Assembly (NCBI GenBank): GCA_024644775.1
Contig: JAHEHB010000395.1
Span: 1-5,058, forward strand
Direction of reading: 5' to 3'
Source of the DNA: Deltaproteobacteria bacterium
GTDB taxonomy: Bacteria; Desulfobacterota; Desulfobacteria; Desulfobacterales; SURF-15
Length of the DNA: 5,058 nucleotides
The translations under genes were made by a program, and so were the position numbers. A model generated the notes under the pieces. That model had not been told where the DNA came from. It did no database searches and saw only the letters and a list, made by a program, of their open reading frames with translations. Of the stretch, positions 1 through 5,058 are shown in pieces (position 1 is the stretch's first letter; every line of letters starts with the position of its first letter).

Positions 1-973
1 CCTCCACAAGCGATCCGCCGTGGCGCATGAGGACTGATATTTCCGGGCGACTAAGCTTCTTCAGGTTGGTACCGATAATTGATGCGAATGCTGCGTCGCC
101 CTCCTGTGATTCTCCCTCGTTGCTATCAATCGAAAACCAGAGCGGTTTAGGGCCGGAGTCAGCTTTGTTTCGGTGTTTGAGACGATCAAATTCAAGTCCG
201 CGCACCTGCTCCATCAATATGCCGATACTTTCCTTGAGCACTATGACCCCTGACTCAGTAGGATTTTCATCTGTTTCAAAAGGCTTACCGCCGTCGCTGA
301 TAATGGCATAGTCAATGTTGTTGCGTTTAAGCAACAACGGGTTTACACCCATGTTGTCATACACTCCGCCGTCAGTAAGTGTCACGTACTCGACCGTTTG
401 AGCCGGCGGATAAACATCAGGATTAATGCGCAGCGGCGGGAAAACTGGTGGGAATGCTGACGAGGCTGCAACTGCGCGACTGATCTTAAAATCCGGCACC
501 ACCATAGTTCCGAGTTCATGTTCACCCATCTCTTCGGGGAGGCGGCCACCTGCCACAAAGAAAAACAGGTTGCCGGTGGCGAGATTCGTTGCGTTAAAAT
601 AGATTCTCGGTCCGTCACCTAAATCTTTTAATTTCTTTTTTTTAAAGATGTAATCATCGTATGAATCTGCGAGTTTATCGATACGCGATTCGAACGGATC
701 CAACAAACCGCCGATAACCGTTGATACCGCGATTGACTTTGTTGTGAGGTACTCTTCAAGTTCATCGAGTGCATCAGATGCCCCCCAGTTCACAGCGAGA
801 AAACCACCTGCAATACTTCCGCCGCTCACACACGAAAACAAATCGATTTTGTCAAGTAGTCCGAGATTTTGCAGTTTAATGAATACACCGAGATGAAAAG
901 CTGCAGCCCTAAATCCACCTCCAGAAAGCGCTAAACCGACCCTTTTTTGTTCGCCGTTAATCGTGATAGCCAT
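1..973 (-). CDS. Patatin-like phospholipase, C-terminus outside window
   Basis: A single open frame runs from ATG at 973 to the window edge, giving 324 residues with no stop. It is a patatin-family serine hydrolase, predicted to release fatty acids from phospholipids or other acyl lipids. The oxyanion-hole glycine motif SGGGFRAAAFHLGV lies at residues 17-30. The nucleophile elbow CVSGGSIAGG (48-57) puts the catalytic serine at Ser53. The second member of the Ser-Asp dyad is Asp201 in TDGGVYDNMG (200-209). ASSAFPPVFPP (170-180) is also typical of bacterial members. The elbow is GGSIA rather than the textbook GxSxG, a variant I believe occurs in bacterial patatins. There is no signal peptide or membrane segment at the N-terminus, so it is probably cytosolic. 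The start is fixed by AAGGAGG at 979-985, five bases upstream. It follows the CULT gene on the same strand after a 232-bp gap, so it is probably transcribed separately. The exact substrate cannot be read from the sequence. Confidence 0.92.
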   Translation of the reverse strand, partial: MAITINGEQKRVGLALSGGGFRAAAFHLGVFIKLQNLGLLDKIDLFSCVSGGSIAGGFLAVNWGASDALDELEEYLTTKSIAVSTVIGGLLDPFESRIDKLADSYDDYIFKKKKLKDLGDGPRIYFNATNLATGNLFFFVAGGRLPEEMGEHELGTMVVPDFKISRAVAASSAFPPVFPPLRINPDVYPPAQTVEYVTLTDGGVYDNMGVNPLLLKRNNIDYAIISDGGKPFETDENPTESGVIVLKESIGILMEQVRGLEFDRLKHRNKADSGPKPLWFSIDSNEGESQEGDAAFASIIGTNLKKLSRPEISVLMRHGGSLVE

Positions 974-978
974 AACAT

Positions 979-985
979 CCTCCTT
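979..985 (-). promoter_or_regulatory. Ribosome binding site of the patatin-like gene
   Basis: On the minus strand this reads AAGGAGG, a full Shine-Dalgarno match, with a five-base spacer to the ATG at 973-971. It supports that start and predicts strong initiation. Confidence 0.85.
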
Positions 986-1017
986 CAATAGGCCAAAAAG
1001 TAGAGTAACTACCGGTT

Positions 1018-1059
1018 GGTGCCACCCTATTTTAGTTGTCTGATATTAGGGTACCACCC
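1018..1059. repeat. Paired GGT(G/A)CCACCC repeats, possible operator
   Basis: GGTGCCACCC (1018-1027) recurs as GGTACCACCC (1050-1059), 9 of 10 bases identical, with starts 32 bp apart or about three helical turns. The first copy contains the dyad GGTG-C-CACC. Across both copies, GGTGCCACCCTA (1018-1029) and TAGGGTACCACC (1047-1058) form an imperfect inverted repeat with 10 of 12 pairs. The only -10-like hexamer noticed for the downstream patatin-like gene, TAAAAT on the minus strand (1029-1034), sits between them, with no good -35 partner. This arrangement would suit binding by a dimeric regulator, which is inference. No regulator gene is visible. Confidence 0.4.
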
Positions 1060-1205
1060 ATATTCGTGCGTAAATATACCCTTCATTTTTACGTCATCGC
1101 CCATCACCATAAGCGTTTTTAAGTTTTTCGTTCTTCTTTCTGTGATAACCGCCCGATTGTGCAGAAATTTCCGGGGTTGGCCAATTGCTTATTGGTACCT
1201 GCTTA

Positions 1206-1610
1206 TTATGAATCCGAAAGACGATCCAAAATAAGGCCGTTGAATGAATTTCCGGATGACATAAAGAGCCATCCCAGGTGAGTAAGGCACTTTCCGCAGT
1301 AGGCTACCTTCCAACCATATCCCTTGAACCAGGTAAATTCATCCGTTGTAGGACCCGAAAATCCACATCCGATAACCGAGCGGAAGCATCCGATTTCATA
1401 TAAGATTCCACTGGGATTTGCGAACGTGTGTGTGTGAGAACCGTCAATGGAAATACGGTCGGACGGACGCGTAATCGGCTGAAGGCATTGACTGCATCGG
1501 ATGAATTTTTCGTCCTCTGTTTCTTTTTTTTCCGAAACAGAGGGTTGGGTCGTGGAACCGCCTTTTTCTTTGAGATCGTCACGAAAAAAATACATTCTGG
1601 TGGGTGTCAT
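1206..1610 (-). CDS. Single-domain CULT (cereblon-type) protein
   Basis: This 134-residue protein is a short charged N-terminal tail (about residues 1-35) followed by one CULT domain, the ligand-binding domain of cereblon. Zinc ligands are Cys39, Cys42 (CSQC) and Cys105, Cys108 (CGKC). The ligand cage is Trp94, Trp100, Trp114 with Phe116. The Trp-Trp-Trp-Phe spacing (6, 14, 2) and the Trp100-Cys105 and Cys108-Trp114 distances equal those I recall for human cereblon (W380, W386, W400, F402; C391, C394). Other family signatures are FANPSG (63-68), a Glu-x-x-Trp-Phe block (91-95), THLGW (110-114) and a C-terminal FNGLILDRL (123-131). There is no Lon-like N-domain or DDB1-binding region, as in the bacterial protein MsCI4 of Magnetospirillum. 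Such domains bind uridine and glutarimide or cyclic imide compounds in vitro. Their bacterial role is unknown. No signal peptide is present, so it is probably cytosolic. The start is ATG at 1610, chosen from the ribosome binding site; GTG at 1622 is the alternative and would give 138 residues. Confidence 0.9.
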   Translation of the reverse strand: MTPTRMYFFRDDLKEKGGSTTQPSVSEKKETEDEKFIRCSQCLQPITRPSDRISIDGSHTHTFANPSGILYEIGCFRSVIGCGFSGPTTDEFTWFKGYGWKVAYCGKCLTHLGWLFMSSGNSFNGLILDRLSDS

Positions 1611-1618
1611 TTTTTTAT

Positions 1619-1625
1619 TCACCTC
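1619..1625 (-). promoter_or_regulatory. Ribosome binding site deciding the CULT start
   Basis: The minus strand reads GAGGTGA, eight bases upstream of ATG 1610-1608. It matches the 3' part of the Shine-Dalgarno consensus. The in-frame GTG at 1622-1620 lies inside this motif and has no upstream Shine-Dalgarno of its own, so the ATG start is preferred. GAGG of this site (1625-1622) can pair with CCTC (1633-1630) across a four-base loop, forming a small hairpin over the ribosome binding site. Confidence 0.7.
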
Positions 1626-1681
1626 AAAAGAGGAGAACTGTTGCTATCTCAAACTATCAGTGGCGGTGTTACGGAGACACT

Positions 1682-1710
1682 ATTTTTCCTTTAATCTCCC
1701 AGAATGTCAA
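1682..1710 (-). promoter_or_regulatory. Candidate sigma-70 promoter of the CULT gene
   Basis: On the minus strand a perfect -35 TTGACA (1710-1705) is followed by a 17-base spacer and AAAAAT (1687-1682), which matches TATAAT at 4 of 6 positions. Transcription would start near 1675, leaving a leader of about 65 bases before the ATG at 1610. The exact -35, ideal spacing and position directly upstream of the gene make it plausible. The weak -10 and AT-rich surroundings limit confidence. Confidence 0.5.
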
Positions 1711-2076
1711 GACAATGGAAGAGTGTTTGGTATTTGGTGTTTGGTTTTTAGTATTCTAACAAACTGATATGACCCTATATATTTTAAACAACATACTAAA
1801 TACGAAACACTAAAAATTTGATGTATTCGGCTTTATACGAATTCATCAAGCATGAGTATTAAACATTATTTTCTGTATCGTCCCAAGATTATTTAGATTC
1901 TTACTGGTTCAATCTAAGAATTCATCTCTCACCTTTGTAATATTTTGAAATTTGTGATTATTTTTGAACCGCAGAATACTGAACAAGGAATGTCGAATTT
2001 CGAAGTTTTACGATCACTTCTGCGGTTCTAAATTCCTTGTTCGATATTCGATATTCAAAATCTCAACTATGTTTGG
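1711..2076. other. AT-rich gene-free spacer between CULT gene and uxaC
   Basis: No credible coding region was found here on either strand. The segment has GT-rich and AC-rich stretches that partly mirror each other: GTGTTTGGTAT (1723-1733) pairs with ATACGAAACAC (1800-1810) at 10 of 11 positions, and TTTTTAGT (1745-1752) pairs exactly with ACTAAAAA (1809-1816). A smaller inverted repeat TTAGATT/AATCTAA lies near 1892-1916. The right end holds the complex repeat described separately. No tRNA-like or riboswitch-like fold was recognised. Confidence 0.6.
1966..2056. repeat. Interlocked inverted repeats with TTCGATA tandem tail
   Basis: Two different 11-base modules each occur once in each orientation, both perfect. 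GAACCGCAGAA (1966-1976) pairs with TTCTGCGGTTC (2018-2028). GAACAAGGAAT (1981-1991) pairs with ATTCCTTGTTC (2032-2042). The order is A, B, A', B', so the two stems interlock instead of nesting. Between them lies the near-palindrome GTCGAATTTCGAAG, and the right end runs into TTCGATA repeated 2.3 times (2040-2056). It lies 21 bp past the uxaC stop codon, so it may be transcribed as the 3' end of that mRNA. It has no T-run on the minus strand, so it is not a standard intrinsic terminator. It looks like a dispersed intergenic (REP- or MITE-like) element, which is inference. Confidence 0.7.
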
Positions 2077-3489
2077 CTAACTTTTTATCGCAAAGTATCG
2101 TTCTGCGTTATGATAGCAGATATCTTTCACCATATTTCCGATCAATTCAATTTCGTTGGGGAGCTCTCCATTTTCAATTTCATTTCCCAGTAGGTTACAC
2201 AGAATGCGCCGGAAATAATCATGCCGGGGGTATGAGAGAAAACTACGGGAATCGGTTGTCATCCCAACAAATCGACTCAACAGGCCGATATTTGACAGCG
2301 TATTCAACTGACGTTCCATTCCCTCTTTTTGATCGTTATACCACCAGGCGGTTCCGAATTGCATTTTTCCGGGTATCGAGCCATCCTGAAAATTTCCGGC
2401 AAGAGAGGCCAACAGTTCGTTGTCCTTTGGATTGATATTGTAGAATATGGTTTTTGCGAGCCGGTTATCTTTATCCAGACAATCTAAAAACGTTGCCATG
2501 GGCCTTGCAATTTCCACATCGCCGATAAAATCCCCGCCGGCATCCGGACCGATCTGTTCCATGATCCGGGTGTTTGCGTTTCGGATGGGACCGAGATGGA
2601 ACTGCTGAACCCACCCTTTTTCTGCATGCATTCTGGCGATCTCGACCAAAACAGCATAGCTGAATTTTCGAGTTTCATTGGGGGTTGGCGGTTTTTTCTG
2701 CCGAACCTTGTCAAATATATTTGATATTTCCTGGGGTGTCGAATCTTCAGCAGTGGGCACACTCAATGAATGATCGGCACTTCGACATCCATTTTCGTGA
2801 AACGTATCGTGCCGGCTTTTTAGTGCTTCGAGAAACGTGCGATAGGCATTGACGGACATCTCCGTTGCTTCCTCCAATTTACCGACCCAGTCGTTCCATT
2901 GGGCCGGATCCTCTATGGCCATTGCTTTATCCGGTCTAAACGTGGGCACAATCTTGATGGAAAAACTCTGATCTGCTTTGATCTGTTGATGATAGGTGAG
3001 ATCATCTGTGGGATCGTCCGTCGTGCAGACCACTTTAACATTCATCTTTTTTAAAATACCGCGAGCCGTAAAATCATCCTGCTGGAGCATTTCCGTACAC
3101 CGATCATAAATATCCTTTGCCGTATCCGAATTGAGCAGGATGTCCGTGATTCCAAAGGGCGTCTTAAGCTCCATATGGTTCCAGTGATAAAGGGGGTTTC
3201 GCAAAGTTTTTGGTACGGTTTCAGCCCACGCAGAAAATTTTTCAAAATCGCTTGCATCTCCCGTGATAAAACGCTCGTCAATCCCATTTGCCCGCATGGC
3301 TCGCCATTTATAGTGGTCGCCGGAAAGCCAGATTTCCGCTAAATTTTTAAAGCGTTTGTTATCCGCAATCTCTTGAACCGGCAAATGGCAGTGGTAATCA
3401 AAAATGGGCATCGGCTTTGCGAATTTCTGATACAGAGCCTTTGCCGTTTCCGTGTTCAGTAAAAAATCTTGAGATAAAAACGATTTCAT
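2077..3489 (-). CDS. uxaC: Uronate (glucuronate/galacturonate) isomerase UxaC
   Basis: A 470-residue protein, the usual full length for UxaC (EC 5.3.1.12). It interconverts D-glucuronate and D-fructuronate, and D-galacturonate and D-tagaturonate, the first step of hexuronate catabolism in the cytosol. It belongs to the amidohydrolase superfamily and is a TIM-barrel enzyme. Visible hallmarks are the metal-site HxH in IFDYHCHLP (His33, His35), SGDHYKWRAMRANG (56-69), CTTDDP (155-160), QFHLGPIRN (296-304) and the family block TDSRSFLSYPRHDYFRR (412-428). The ATG at 3489 is preceded by AAGGAGG at 3495-3501 with a five-base spacer. The partner genes expected for full catabolism (uxaB/uxuB reductases, uxaA/uxuA dehydratases, kdgK) are not in the window. 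It is divergent from a uronate-kinase-like gene, with a 179-bp shared upstream region. The frame is intact. Family assignment is near certain; which uronate is preferred cannot be read. Confidence 0.97.
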   Translation of the reverse strand: MKSFLSQDFLLNTETAKALYQKFAKPMPIFDYHCHLPVQEIADNKRFKNLAEIWLSGDHYKWRAMRANGIDERFITGDASDFEKFSAWAETVPKTLRNPLYHWNHMELKTPFGITDILLNSDTAKDIYDRCTEMLQQDDFTARGILKKMNVKVVCTTDDPTDDLTYHQQIKADQSFSIKIVPTFRPDKAMAIEDPAQWNDWVGKLEEATEMSVNAYRTFLEALKSRHDTFHENGCRSADHSLSVPTAEDSTPQEISNIFDKVRQKKPPTPNETRKFSYAVLVEIARMHAEKGWVQQFHLGPIRNANTRIMEQIGPDAGGDFIGDVEIARPMATFLDCLDKDNRLAKTIFYNINPKDNELLASLAGNFQDGSIPGKMQFGTAWWYNDQKEGMERQLNTLSNIGLLSRFVGMTTDSRSFLSYPRHDYFRRILCNLLGNEIENGELPNEIELIGNMVKDICYHNAERYFAIKS

Positions 3490-3494
3490 CTGTT

Positions 3495-3501
3495 CCTCCT
3501 T
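3495..3501 (-). promoter_or_regulatory. Ribosome binding site of uxaC
   Basis: Minus-strand AAGGAGG with a five-base spacer (AACAG) to ATG 3489-3487. The full consensus match confirms the start. Confidence 0.85.
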
Positions 3502-3546
3502 CTAATTCCCAAATTTCTCGATTCGCAATTCATCGATTTTTTCTAT

Positions 3547-3573
3547 TTGACATTTTTTTGAATTATTTACAAA
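3547..3573 (+). promoter_or_regulatory. Candidate promoter of the sugar kinase operon
   Basis: A perfect -35 TTGACA (3547-3552) lies in the divergent region. The best -10 candidate is TACAAA (3568-3573), 4 of 6 matches but only a 15-base spacer; AAATAT (3571-3576, 18-base spacer) is an alternative. Either gives a leader of roughly 85 bases before the kinase ATG at 3669. No comparable pair was found on the minus strand for uxaC, whose promoter must also lie in 3502-3668. Confidence 0.35.
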
Positions 3574-3668
3574 TATTGATCTGTCCGTATCAGCGAAAAC
3601 TTCCCTGCCTTTGCATCTGCTTGGATGAGTCGGGGTAGGTCTGTGTTCCAAACAAAGGATGTTAGTTT

Positions 3669-4868
3669 ATGGAATTTCCCGATATTACTAAAGAAAAAGA
3701 GAAACTGATCGATGAATTTTCAAATGAGCAAGGGATACCGGTTGCTGATGTTCGAATTCTTGCATCGCCTTATCGTATCTCTCCGCTGGGCGCCCACATC
3801 GATCATCAAGGGGGTCCCGTTCTTGGCATGACTGTCAGCGCATATACGCTCATGGCATATGCGCCTTCTTCTCATAAGCGGGTGAATCTTCGCAGTAACA
3901 ATTACCCTGATCGCGTCAGATTCGATCTGGATCAGATTCCCCAAACCATCTCCGGTTCCTGGGGGTATTATGTCCGCGGGGCCGCGCTTGCCCTAAAAGA
4001 AAAATTTACCGTGAACCGCGGCATCACCGGAATCCTAAACGGCATGCTTCCGGGATGTGGCTTGAGCTCTTCGGCTTCGGTACTTCTGGCATATCTTTTT
4101 GCTCTTGCCGATGCAAACGGCATCCCATTGGAACAATGGGATTATGTGCAGTTGACTCAACTGGCAGAAAACAAGTATATCGGGCTTAAAAATGGTATCT
4201 TAGATCAAACAAGTATTGTGTTTGGAAAAAAGAATCATATGCTTCATATCGACACGCGGACACCCAGTGTAGAAAAGATACCAGACAAATTCGGTGCGGA
4301 GACCTATCGAATCCTAATTGCCTATTCAGGTTATTCAAGGGAGTTGGCGACAACGGGTTACAATACCCGGGTTCAAGAATGCCAGGCAGCAGCCGAAAAA
4401 TTATCTCAATGGGATGGTGCCTCGCCGGCGAGAATCCTTTCAGATATTTCAAAAAAAACCTTTCTGGAGCACGGGAAGAAACTAGATCCGGTCCATTATC
4501 GACGGGCGTGTCATTTTTTTGGAGAAACACAGAGAGTGCATGATGGGCTGGAAGACTGGAAATCAGGGCGACTGGAAGCATTTGGTCGACTTGTGAATGA
4601 ATCGTGTCGCAGTTCCACTGAACTGTATGAATGCGGCAGCGAAGCGGTTCATGATTTGCAACGGATCGTCAGTTCAACAAAGGGCGTTTTGGGGTCGCGG
4701 TTTAGCGGAGGTGGTTTCGGTGGCTGTGTTGTCGGGTTTGTGGCGCCTTCGCTTGCACAACGGGCGGTTGTGACAATCAAAGATTCATATCTCAACCTTC
4801 ATCCGGAAGTGGCAGACCGTGCCGCGGTTTATTTGGCCACATCGGTAAACGGAGTTCATTTCCCATGA
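3669..4868 (+). CDS. GHMP sugar kinase, probable galacturonokinase
   Basis: A 399-residue GHMP-superfamily kinase of galactokinase size. Motif 1 is SPYRISPLGAHIDHQGG (33-49), with Arg36, His43 and Asp45. The ATP-binding glycine/serine loop is LPGCGLSSSASV (127-138). The catalytic aspartate is Asp179 in NGILDQ (175-180). Motif 3 is GSRFSGGGFGGCVVGFV (342-358). True galactokinases have GEHTDYNGG in motif 1. Here it is GAHIDHQGG, so the sugar-contacting Glu is Ala42. As I recall it, Arabidopsis galacturonokinase (At3g10700, EC 2.7.1.44) carries the same GAHIDHQGG, and also shares GLSSSA, NGILDQ, YECG (320-323 here) and a GxRFSG block. The predicted reaction is ATP + D-galacturonate to D-galacturonate 1-phosphate in the cytosol. 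Divergent uxaC and the overlapping nucleotidyltransferase support a uronate substrate. The ATG is preceded by AAAGGA (3654-3659) with a nine-base spacer. Alternatives are a galactokinase-like or other uronate kinase. The family is certain; the substrate is inferred. Confidence 0.8.
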   Translation: MEFPDITKEKEKLIDEFSNEQGIPVADVRILASPYRISPLGAHIDHQGGPVLGMTVSAYTLMAYAPSSHKRVNLRSNNYPDRVRFDLDQIPQTISGSWGYYVRGAALALKEKFTVNRGITGILNGMLPGCGLSSSASVLLAYLFALADANGIPLEQWDYVQLTQLAENKYIGLKNGILDQTSIVFGKKNHMLHIDTRTPSVEKIPDKFGAETYRILIAYSGYSRELATTGYNTRVQECQAAAEKLSQWDGASPARILSDISKKTFLEHGKKLDPVHYRRACHFFGETQRVHDGLEDWKSGRLEAFGRLVNESCRSSTELYECGSEAVHDLQRIVSSTKGVLGSRFSGGGFGGCVVGFVAPSLAQRAVVTIKDSYLNLHPEVADRAAVYLATSVNGVHFP

Positions 4869-5058
4869 TCACTGTATTACTTTGTGCCGGCTATGCCACT
4901 CGGATGTATCCCCTTACAAAAAACGTCCCCAAATCCTTACTTTCGGTGGCCGGCAAACCGGTTATCGACTATTTCATGGAACAATTGTTTAATCTCAGTC
5001 AATCGCCCGACGTGCATGTGGTGACCAACGACCGGTTTGCATCGCATTTTGAAAAATG
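4865..5058 (+). CDS. Sugar-1-phosphate nucleotidyltransferase, N-terminal part
   Basis: The first 64 residues of a protein that continues past the window. They form the nucleotide-binding start of the NTP_transferase (RmlA/GalU-like) Rossmann-type fold. CAGYATRMYPLT (7-18) corresponds to the family signature AGxGTRLxPLT, with Ala where Gly is usual. PKSLLSVAGKPVIDY (23-37) holds the conserved Lys and the GKP segment. It would join a sugar 1-phosphate to an NTP, giving an NDP-sugar and pyrophosphate. Its ATGA start overlaps the kinase stop codon (4865-4868), so the two are in one operon and probably translationally coupled. A UTP-dependent uronate-1-phosphate uridylyltransferase is attractive from context. 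The base and sugar specificity cannot be read from this fragment. A C-terminal hexapeptide or kinase fusion cannot be excluded. Confidence 0.85.
   Translation, partial: MITVLLCAGYATRMYPLTKNVPKSLLSVAGKPVIDYFMEQLFNLSQSPDVHVVTNDRFASHFEK

Noticed and set aside
1..973. Patatin effector of an anti-phage system such as CBASS
   Set aside because: CBASS effectors of this type sit beside a cyclic-nucleotide synthase. No such gene is visible, and the neighbouring CULT gene is not a known defence component. The left side of the gene is outside the window, so this remains unsupported.
1186..1207. Direct repeat TGCTTATT spaced by GGTACC near the CULT stop codon
   Set aside because: Two 8-base copies in AT-rich DNA are easily expected by chance, and no terminator or recombination-site features accompany them.
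1620..1622. GTG start for the CULT gene giving 138 residues
   Set aside because: The GTG lies within the GAGGTGA motif that serves as ribosome binding site for the ATG at 1610, and no Shine-Dalgarno precedes the GTG itself.
1966..2042. Intrinsic terminator of uxaC
   Set aside because: Strong stems exist past the stop codon, but on the minus strand they are followed by an A-rich stretch and not a T-run, and the stems are interlocked. It was reported as a repeat instead.
2037..2435. 132-codon plus-strand open frame overlapping the 3' end of uxaC
   Set aside because: It lies antisense to the conserved C-terminal region of UxaC, begins inside the intergenic repeat, and its translation matches no recognisable family.
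4186..4581. 131-codon minus-strand open frame inside the kinase gene
   Set aside because: It is antisense to a well-supported GHMP kinase, has no ribosome binding site that I can see, and its composition looks random.

Overview
The window looks like ordinary bacterial chromosome of moderate GC with AT-rich intergenic DNA. The gene set and the style of the intergenic repeats suggest a Desulfobacterota (deltaproteobacterial, Desulfobacterales-like) genome. That assignment is inference only, because there is no rRNA or marker gene here. No tRNA, CRISPR array, transposase or phage gene was seen.

Layout, left to right. Positions 1-973 (minus strand) hold the first 324 residues of a patatin-like phospholipase whose C-terminus lies outside the window. 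Positions 974-1205 are a spacer with a pair of 10-bp near-identical repeats that could be an operator. Positions 1206-1610 (minus) encode a 134-residue protein that is essentially a single CULT domain, the thalidomide- and uridine-binding fold of cereblon, with all four zinc cysteines and the aromatic cage at exactly the spacing of human cereblon. It has its own plausible promoter and a ribosome binding site that decides its start. Positions 1711-2076 are a gene-poor, AT-rich spacer containing an elaborate inverted repeat. Positions 2077-3489 (minus) encode uronate isomerase UxaC. A 179-bp divergent promoter region separates it from a plus-strand pair: a GHMP-family sugar kinase (3669-4868) that resembles plant galacturonokinase more than galactokinase, and, overlapping it by ATGA, the start of a sugar-1-phosphate nucleotidyltransferase (4865 to the window end).

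The right half reads as a uronic acid locus. UxaC would send free glucuronate or galacturonate into catabolism. The kinase plus nucleotidyltransferase could instead activate a free uronic acid (most likely galacturonate) to the 1-phosphate and then to an NDP-uronate, as the plant salvage route does. That reading combines family recognition with gene context and has not been tested. The CULT protein and the patatin-like enzyme have no evident functional link to it or to each other.
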